Positions 37,001 through 64,000 of a stretch of 64,000 nucleotides of DNA are shown one piece after another (positions within the stretch are counted from its first letter, which is position 1; every line of letters starts with the position of its first letter). This stretch comes from Apostichopus japonicus. Its lineage: Eukaryota > Echinodermata > Holothuroidea > Aspidochirotida > Stichopodidae. The stretch covers positions 34,264,611 to 34,328,610 of the forward strand of contig NC_092576.1 of assembly GCF_037975245.1 (NCBI RefSeq). Direction: 5' to 3'. Below the pieces are notes generated by a model. The model saw only the letters and a list, made by a program, of their open reading frames with translations, was not told the origin of the DNA and did no database searches. Position numbers and translations under genes: made by a program.

Positions 37001-37866
37001 ACTAAATAATGAAAGTATTATTTGTTCCCTATCACTAATTTACCAATTAATTATAGTTAGAGTATCAGCAGAGCATAGCTTTTCAATCAATTGAATTGGA
37101 AACAATGCATTCTTAAAATCATGCTGCAAATCGAGTAAGAAAACACAATTGAAAATATTTATAGACTAGCTCAAAATGGTAATTACATATTAAGGTCATT
37201 AATAATACATTTGAAATGTGTTACTTACAGGTTATATTGCCAACAAGTACAGGCCAGATAACACAGTAAGAACAGTGGAACGCCTTAACTGGTTCAGATC
37301 CATGTCTAGCTCCCCAAATAATTATCTCTGACTTTCAATTATGTGTATTTTGTCTAGATTTTCTGAAGTCAGTTTTCATCGTTCATTAAATTCATATCAA
37401 TATTTGAGAACGTAGGTCACATATGTACCATGTTTCCTATTAGAACTCGTTAAGGAATATTCACTTATCCATCAAGTAATTTAAAGGTTAGTAAGCATGT
37501 ATAATATATTGCAAAACAAACAAACAACAACAGGTGGGTTTTACACTTTATCACCTCGAAAGTTGACCTTTAACAACAACGCAGCCCCGTAAATATAAAT
37601 CTGCATATATTACTCCAATGTACAAAGTATAGCCACTAAGTGCTATCACGTGTTATGTCAATATCAGTTACTTATCAGAGCCTTTACCTTTATGAATATA
37701 ATTTATCAGATATATAGTAATATCAAAATTGAACTATTATCAGCTTAGCACACTAACATCCTTTACATATCGTTACATAAGCAAATGGACATATGGCACT
37801 CAACAGCCCTGCACATACGATTTGCAAGATACAACGAATTTTACTTACGCAAACTGTGAACCCCAT
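23829..37866 (-). CDS. Gene B: complete LRR / GCC2-GCC3-like / polytopic membrane protein, 24 exons, 1151 aa
   Basis: Exons (minus): 37866-37849, 36827-36752, 36230-36098, 35737-35666, 35546-35475, 35011-34940, 34657-34586, 34408-34337, 34113-34042, 33767-33696, 33144-33073, 32414-32343, 31824-31753, 31405-31334, 30147-30076, 29591-29439, 29072-29004, 28137-28069, 27731-27663, 27095-27039, 26853-26672, 26464-24885, 24576-24450, 23887-23829. They total 3456 nt, a multiple of three, with no internal stop. Order: signal peptide (1-31), LRR N-cap (about 32-75), 17 LRRs (76-484), linker and Cys-rich GCC2/GCC3-like region (485-740), about seven membrane segments from residue 746, basic tail. The architecture suggests a cell-surface receptor or channel-like protein; I do not recognise a named orthologue. 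Copies A, C and D support every part of the model that they cover. Confidence 0.93.
24885..26464 (-). CDS. Gene B exon 22, Cys-rich end and main membrane domain
   Basis: A single 1580-nt exon. It starts with GGFYQDEIGSETCKNCSSGN, another GCC2/GCC3-like module, then N-glycosylation sites (NYS, NLS, NWS) and the closing GYTGWLCSKCQNAYY motif, followed by CFPCQSKW at the membrane border. Hydrophobic segments lie at about 746-769, 851-876, 899-912, 958-979, 1045-1054 and 1062-1077. KIFLGFYQVVGDL (about 790) and FWEILELCRKVGQTML (about 1034) resemble blocks that I recall in membrane proteins of protists and invertebrates with the same Cys-rich modules, sometimes described as TRP-like. That family relation is from memory and unverified. 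Confidence 0.92.
26672..26853 (-). CDS. Gene B exon 21, start of Cys-rich region
   Basis: 182 nt reading VCIYNEFVPKVTF and ending NVTCSPCKPGGYGNGIGEC then MTCPRG, the CxxCxxGxY spacing of GCC2/GCC3 and ephrin-receptor-like modules. Exon 20 (27095-27039, YLNCANLKKLPRLTRIGNG) precedes it. Copy C has the same pair at 63555-63611 and 63791-63972. Confidence 0.9.
27663..35737 (-). CDS. Gene B LRR array, exons 4-19 (17 repeats)
   Basis: Twelve 72-nt exons, one 153-nt exon holding two repeats (29591-29439) and three 69-nt exons, each beginning after AG and ending in phase 2. Repeats follow LxLxxNxIxxLPxxxFxxxxxL, for example ILSRNYIHTLPPKIFSSLSS (34113-34042) and DLSNNQITEIPDGLW (start of the double exon). 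An extracellular protein-binding solenoid is expected. Confidence 0.93.
27938..28001. repeat. (TA)n microsatellite
   Basis: About 60 bp of TA preceded by a short AC run, in an intron of gene B. Confidence 0.97.
30919..30939. other. GC-rich hairpin in an intron of gene B
   Basis: TTGCGGCC and GGCCGCAA form a perfect 8-bp stem around CAAAA, inside a GC-richer patch (about 30870-31150) in the long intron between exons 14 and 15. The patch may be an old insertion; no ends are visible. Confidence 0.4.
36098..36230 (-). CDS. Gene B exon 3, LRR N-terminal cap
   Basis: 133 nt encoding VRGAILCGDDAECICRE and, further on, MDCSNRSLGNFPTNIP. Cysteines C-x5-C-x-C-x9-C and the LxxFPxxIP pattern before the first repeat are typical of an LRRNT cap. 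It matches 9475-9343 and 45568-45700. Confidence 0.9.
36286..36366. repeat. (GATAAT)n-like low-complexity tract
   Basis: Imperfect repeats of GATAAT and related hexamers in intron 2 of gene B. Copies A and C share a different sequence at this place. Confidence 0.75.
36752..36827 (-). CDS. Gene B exon 2, signal peptide
   Basis: 76 nt, phase 0 to 1, encoding SEASTRLIIAVFFFLYHNEI and on to the N-cap. The hydrophobic core LIIAVFFFLY is conserved in copies A (10027-9952) and C (45023-45098). Confidence 0.88.
37849..37866 (-). CDS. Gene B exon 1, start codon
   Basis: GCCGATGGGG gives the ATG; the exon encodes MGFTVC and ends at TGC|GTAAGT. The same start (MGF.(I/V)C) is found at 11057 in copy A and 44252 in copy C, which decides the start. 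Confidence 0.85.
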
Positions 37867-38733
37867 CGGCAGCAGAACACCTTAGTGTCTACGGACAAAT
37901 AGTAACTCTATGCAAGATAAGCTGAACCGCAAGTTATGCTGTACAATTAGAATTCACCTCAACATTTAAGTTCCTTGTCTTTGGAAACAATAATAGAAAC
38001 ATGTGATGTCGTATCTGTGACTGTTGATTGCAATTGAAAAATAACTTACTGAAACTGAAATCTGACAGCATTTTATTATTCTATTACATATCTACCATAC
38101 GTCTTTAGTCAACATTGCGTTTTGATGTTGACATATACTGAACTAGAAGTTGTTCGGACTCTTCATTTTGGTCACTGAATGAAAATATGTATATGCGAGA
38201 ACATGAAAAGATAGCTAGGGCTGCTGGCAGTGGAATGTTTCTGCCCGGCTCACATTTCAATTAGGGATACACCACACGACAGTGCTTGGTCATTCAGGTG
38301 AATTCCTTGTATTAGGAAAATGAGTGCCGGGCAATGGAGTGATCATTGTGTTGTTAACCTTTATCAAGGTGTTTCTGAAAATTGTCGCCAAAGAGAATGT
38401 TTTAACAATATAAAGCGCACGGAAAACATGGACATCATGGACAGTGTCAAACCACATTTGGTATTTAACTATACAGTAACGAACATAATCAAATTTTGAT
38501 CAAATGGTTTCAGCTTCTGATGTCTCTTTTATATCACTCATTAACAAAAATGACACCACTCACACCATTATCTTCCACACAAAATCATATTTTATAATAA
38601 CTATCCGAATTTAATATTCTACCGAGAACTTTCAATGTAGGTAACTTTGTACAGTGTATTGCTGCATGAAGGAATTGTATTAGAACCGACCCAACGACAC
38701 TCCACCATGTAGTCACACATACAGCCTTAAATG

Positions 38734-39087
38734 GTGTGAGGACTCGCGCACAAAAAAAGTCTCATGCCGGTAATCTGACCTAGTTTCGAATGAGGTGTAA
38801 CATAAGTGTTAGGCACCACCACCGATCCCAAAAAATACACACAGCTTGCTACCGTCGGTAATTAGACACAAGTGCACATTCAATACATACAGCTACGGTC
38901 AATACCCACAACACAGTGTAGATAGCAGCGTAGACATCTCAGATCTAGATAACAGATAACAAGGTATCACGTTTCATTTGTCTGCATTTTGTCTGCATTT
39001 TGTAGCGATAAGAAGAAAGCGTCATTTGCAAGCAACGGGAAGTTAACTTTTTAGAGCGCGGCATGCGGTTTGGGGCGAGTCTTCAAT
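38734..39087. mobile_element. Short non-autonomous DNA element upstream of gene B
   Basis: A 354-bp insert absent from the matching places in copies A (about 14275) and C (about 43815). It starts GTGTGAGGACTCGCGC and ends GGGGCGAGTCTTCAAT (imperfect inverted ends), with GCCTTAAATG before and GCCTTTAATG after, a likely target duplication with one change. Confidence 0.7.
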
Positions 39088-39301
39088 GCCTTTAATGCTG
39101 AACATAGGTACAAGAGTCTTAACCCTAAAGGGCAACATAAAAGAAAATAATAATCATGTTGGATTATTGAGAATCTATCTAGCGCACTCTTTTTTAACTG
39201 CATTTACTTTGTGAAAGATTACTATTTCAAAGATTATGTAGTCTAAGACAATATTGACTATATTCACGTGACGTGACTTGTGCTCTTCAATTTGTGCATA
39301 T

Positions 39302-39980
39302 TGATGACGATTCTGATGAGAGTAGTGGTCGATTTAAAAAGGAAAATAGCGAGCATGTATTATTCTAAAACATTTCAGTGTTTGGGGTCATAATGAATTT
39401 AAATGTATAACTTCAATGAAAAGTATGTGGTCTTACTGATAGATCAGCGAAAACGCGCAATAAACCTTCAATTATTTGTTGTGATATCATTTATATCGTA
39501 CGACATAAGCTACTTAGTAATCACTTTCAGTAGCAGTTCAGTGTCACAGGATTTACAATTGTCGATTACTAAATTACAACCACAGTAAGTGAGGAAAATG
39601 TAAGTCTCTGCAATGTTTCTGCAATGTTTCTCTACAGTTAGTACTGATGACGATTCTGATGCGAGTGGTGGTAGACTTGACAAGGAAACCAGCGGGCATG
39701 TATTATTCTAGAACATTTCAGTGTTTGGGGTCATCATGAATTGAAATGTATAACTTCAATGAAAAATATGTGGTCTTACTGATAGATGAGCAAATGCGCG
39801 CCATAAACCTTCAATTATTTGTTGTGATATCATTTACATCGTACGAAATCAGTTACTTAATATGCATCTTCAGCAGCATTTTAGTTTTGCATGATTTACA
39901 ATTGTTGATTACTAACATTTACAAGAATGGTAAGTTAGGAAAATGTGAGAAAATGTGAGTCTCTGCAATGTTTTTGTATA
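39302..39980. repeat. Tandem duplication, ~343-bp period
   Basis: The segment beginning TGATGACGATTCTGATG at 39302 is repeated from 39645; both contain TGTATAACTTCAATGAAAA. The 61- and 70-codon open frames in the two units are similar only because the DNA is duplicated. Confidence 0.88.
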
Positions 39981-42900
39981 GTAGGGATTGTCAATGTCAG
40001 TAAGCTTAAGCTTATAATAATTTATATGTTGTACGTTTAGCTGAGCCCCCCCCCACCATCTCCCCTGAAAGGGAATAATTTTACTTTTCTTTCAAATCGG
40101 GAATCCGGGATTCTATATGATTACGTAATCTGTCTTTTTTTGCTGAAGTAATCCTAACTTCACCTAACTCATATTCATTGGCTCATTGACATGCAAGATC
40201 GAAGACTTAAGAGAATCTATTATTATAATTTCAAGCCACATGTTTATACAATCGTTTCACAAGTTTCTTTTGTTGCTTGCTTTTGAAACGATTTTTGTTT
40301 CTAACAATACCTTGTACTTCGATTCATTTCTCACCGTTGAGATTGTGGGAGGGGGAAAGGGATCACCAAATGTCATCTTCTCTTAAGTAATTAAAGTTAG
40401 TAAATGCTTTGGTGAAGTGTTACTTTGCTCCTATCGGCGGCTTGTCTATCACCAATGTGTAAACTCTCTTAACAAGACATCTAGGTTATCGCAATAAAAG
40501 GTATGCATTCTAATACCTAATAATGGTGCTTCAACGTCGCATATTGACACAATGGCGTCCCTGACACGATATTTAGACTTCATATTTCTACACTGGAGCC
40601 AGGTTTTTATTTTATTTATAAATTTATGAGTTAATTACCAACCTTTTTGCTATGCGAGCTAAACAGGATTATTTGATTGTTTCTACTCCCAATGTTATTA
40701 CTCTATACGAACATATAATAAGTTTAGCTTTCACGGAGGTTCATTTAAAAGAAGTGTACATTCATATATAGAACAACAATAATAAATTATAATAACGGAA
40801 GTAACCACTGGCGTTAAAACCTGATTTTGTTTTTCATGATTTTATTTTAACCGAACCTCTTCTTGGATGGGTTTATTTATTATATATCAAGTGGTAAACG
40901 TTTCATACCATATTGATTTAGTTAATAGTGAATATTTAGCACGATGACTTTACATAAAAAGTACGCGAAAACATATGCACCAAAAAAATGTAATCGAAAG
41001 CAAGCACTTTGCAAGTCAGTAATTGGGAAGTTCATGGTAACTTGTTTTCAAAATTCAGTTGACATATTACAGCAAGTTCATTTAGTGCGATAATGTAGTA
41101 GGCCAAAATATATCGATTATATATTTATGAAAAAGGGCTCTTGCAGTAAACTGAAGTTCTCTGACATTTACTACACAAGCAAATATTAATAAACTCCCGA
41201 GTTCCCGTATAACTTCAGCGGGCAGTTCGTCTTATACAGTAAGCAATGTTCAAATTTCTTACCAAAAGATAGTGAAGGTATGTGCGCATAAATGTATGTG
41301 TTGCGGGGGAGGGGATGGGAGGGAAGGGGCGAGGGGGCTAGTAGGAGGACGGTTATGAAGGTAAAATGACCTCTTACGGAGTTAAAAGTGCCGCGAAGAC
41401 GTCAAAAATCGTAAAGAAGGGTTCTATGTACGATAACATTCGGGATAACAATTTCTAAATTACAAGACTTAATAAGCAGTTTCCTGTCATTAACAATGGT
41501 ATACAAAATAGCCAGATGAAACTGTTTTCATCGCTCCGTTTAACCACAGCACCATATTTTCAAACGTGTCCTCAATATGTTTTGCACATAAATATGCAGT
41601 GATAAAATTTGAATTGTATTACATGTTACTGAGTATGTATTATATTACGATATTTTCTATAAGCTATATATAGACTAGGTATATATTATATTCATGGTCT
41701 TAAGATAAAGTGCAAGTACTGTAACTTATGCTGCATGAAACAACATTTCTTTTGAGAGATTTTTCACGTTGATGATAGACAATCCGGAATGAGCAAAATA
41801 GCACTTCACCAAAGAATATACTTGTTACAAGGCACTGGCATGTAGCCCCGAGGTTCCTGAATCAGTTAAAATCAGTTACTGTGAGTTAGAGCATGAATGC
41901 TAAAAATATGAACCTTCAATATAATCAATTTTCTTTTTTTGTGATTCTACTCATCTTTTTGTTAACCTTTTCATTAATGCATGTATAATATTGTTTTCTA
42001 CACATACTTCCTCCGATGGACACTAAAAGGCTTAATTTAATCAAATAGAAATTTGAAACTTGTTTACTGTTTAACATTCATAATAAAAGCCACAAGATTA
42101 AAATTCATTCTCCTACAGACACAATAAGAAACCCTTAGGAGGAGAGATTTGATAAAAAAACCCAGAGATTCTTAACTGCTGAATCGGTAGTTACTTTGTG
42201 ACAGTCAGAAAACCTAATACTAGCATAAAAGGATGAACTTAAAAACTCCCACTCCCATAAAAGAACAATGACTCCTACATTTAAACGGAGTCTCTTACAA
42301 TACTAACGTGAATTACATGAAAAGATGACATTTAAAAGTAAAACCTGGTTCCCCAAAGAATAACATTCGTTTCTAAACCAAATAAACGCGAATAAAGAAA
42401 CACGTGAAACGTTTGAGGAAATATGTGGCTTGCTGATATATTAATAGACTTACTCAAGTCTTAGATCTTACATATCATTGACAGTATTGCAAAAATGAAT
42501 ACGAGGCATAAGGCATGTAATAATATCGAAGGCAGGATTCCTAGCAAGGCTACCAATTTGAAAGGTAAGTGTATCATTTCGTGGAAGGGGAGATGGTGGG
42601 GGAGGGGGTCTCAGTTAAACTTACAACATATTACTTCGTATTAACTTAAACTAAATGACATCTTACATCAACCCCCATCCCCTCCTCCCGAAAATTGTTA
42701 AGTGCATTTTTTTGTAATACACATCTCTGTTATTGACTGACTAATAAAAGCCTAAAATGTAAACAATGTATAATGTAACGACACTAAGATAGTTATGCTT
42801 AATGGCCTGCTTTCACACACTATCGAAACTGTCACCATGGTCTGTTTGTGATAAAGACCGTAAATATTTACATCCTAAGCAGCTTTCAAGAATAACAAAA

Positions 42901-44251
42901 CGATACTTTGCCGAGTTCCTACTAAGGATTGTGACAAAAGTTAGAATGAATTTAATGAGAAAGTTCATGCGAGAAATGGAAGTTTGACTGTTACTGCATG
43001 TTATTCATTAATCTGACAGGCGATGTATACTAGACATGACGGGGGTTAATAAATGTTTCACATATTTCCTTCGTGTACATGTGATACAAACAACCTCTCG
43101 TTTCAATTGATTCATTCCCACACATTTCCATTGTTCATTAACGTCAGTCTGTCATTGATCGTTGACAACGCACCTACTCTGATTTAAGCTTAATGATCAC
43201 ATTGCTTTTACAGTTGCACTAACTATAGAGAAACATTGCAGAGTCTGACATTTTCCTCACTTACTGTTGTTGTAAATGTTAGTAATCGACAATTGTAAAT
43301 CCTGCGACACTAAAATGCTGCTGAAAGTGCATACTAATTAACTTATGTTGTACGATGTAAATGATATCACAACACACAATTGAAGGTTTAAGGCGCGCTT
43401 TCGCTCTTCTATCAGTAAGACCACAATACTGGACTTACTTGACTTAATTAGTTATACACTTAAGTTTACTTAGTAATTACCCCGAACACTTAACTGGTTT
43501 TGAATAAATCATGCTCGTTCGTTTCCTTTCCAATTCTACTTTCAATCGCATCAGCATCGTCATTAGTACAATATTAAACAATATAAACACATTGAAGAGA
43601 ACAAGTCACGCGAACATAGTCATTATAATATTATACTATATAATCTTTCGAAATAGTGAACTTTACAAAGTTTGCTAGATGGATTTTTAATAATCCAACG
43701 TGATAATTATTTGCTTTCATGTTAAGAATTTTTATTGTTGTTACTGAACTCACGCTTGCACGACTTCAAACGATTCCGGGTTACTTTGGGGTTAAGACCC
43801 GTGAGCCTATGTTCAGCATTAAGCGTGTATATGTGACTAAACACAGCATTGCCAGCAGCCATATTTATCTGTTCCTGTTCCTACGCCTATACATACATCT
43901 CTTTAGTAATCAAAATGAAAAGTACGATGAGCTATTAGTTCAATAAATGACATCCTCAAACGTCAAGAGGTAGATAATTAACGATACAATGCGCTGCTGT
44001 AAGATTTTCAGTTTCGGCAAGTTATTTCTCAACTGCAATAAAACCGTCACGCAGTATAGCTGATTGGGTCGTTCTGAATTGGTGACACCTTTATTTGATA
44101 GGATTCTTACATCACATCGTTTCGACCATAGTCTCGAAAACAAGGAAGTTTAATTTTGAGTCGAGTGTCAATTGTACAGCATAACTGGCGGTTCTGCTTA
44201 TCCTTCAGAAAGTTCCTACTTGTACGTAGACACTGAGGGGTTCTGTTGCCG

Positions 44252-63972
<19,721 letters not shown>

Positions 63973-64000
63973 GTGAGTAGTTTTTGACAGCAGCTTCGAA

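Larger units (their letters stand above)
31869..41530. repeat. Segmental duplication, copy B (direct copy of 1-17330)
   Basis: Position 1 aligns with 31869, and collinear similarity through exons and introns continues to AAGACTTAATAAGC(A/G)G near 17260 and 41470. Differences are insertions: the LINE, tandem array, hAT-like element and minisatellite in copy A; a small element at 38734-39087 in copy B. Confidence 0.9.
37867..44251. promoter_or_regulatory. Shared divergent upstream region of genes B and C
   Basis: The region lies between the start codons of B (leftward) and C (rightward), which face away from each other. The outer parts are an imperfect inverted repeat: the B side near 40040-40080 has CCACCATCTCCCCTGAAAGG, answered by the inverse near 42575-42605. 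It must hold both promoters and 5' UTRs. No core promoter element can be placed with confidence. Confidence 0.55.

Noticed and set aside
39403-39958. Two similar open frames of 61 and 70 codons
   Set aside because: They reflect the 343-bp tandem duplication; no homology or splice context.

Overview
The window is AT-rich eukaryotic DNA with many short exons, GT/AG introns, long TA microsatellites and several transposons. It is most likely from a marine invertebrate, plausibly a deuterostome such as an echinoderm; the taxon is an inference and not secure. I annotated the genes exon by exon, joining exons only where splice sites and codon phase agree.

The main content is a cluster of paralogous genes for a large cell-surface protein: signal peptide, LRR N-terminal cap, about 17 leucine-rich repeats mostly encoded one per 72-nt exon, a Cys-rich GCC2/GCC3-like (ephrin-receptor-like) stretch, then a polytopic membrane domain with a short cytoplasmic tail. 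Gene B (minus strand, 37866 to 23829) is complete: 24 exons, 3456 coding nt including stop, 1151 residues, every junction in phase. Gene A (minus, 11057 to 474) holds exons 1-12 and runs off the left edge. Gene C (plus, 44252 to 63972) holds exons 1-21 and runs off the right edge just before the membrane exon. Two further exons (18194-18068 and 17657-17593, minus) are the last two exons of a fourth copy, D, whose upstream part is missing. Genes A and B lie on direct copies of one segment (about 1-17330 and 31869-41530). Gene C is on an inverted copy, so B and C are divergently transcribed from a 6.4-kb shared upstream region.

Between copies D and B, also on the minus strand, is the 5' half of a serine beta-lactamase-like (LACTB / class C family) gene, exons 1-4 at 21476-19313; its remaining exons were not found.

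Mobile DNA: a 4.5-kb CR1/L2-group LINE with two intact ORFs sits in an intron of gene A, and the matching intron of gene B is its empty site, which fixes its ends and a 7-bp target duplication. There are several hAT-like non-autonomous elements with target duplications, and a decayed copy of a multicopy FEN/PIN-like gene in an intron of gene C. Satellites include a 13-copy minisatellite with an internal palindrome (16385-17040), a degenerate ~118-bp repeat (50690-52030) and seven long TA tracts. Remaining stretches are introns or intergenic DNA in which I see no gene.
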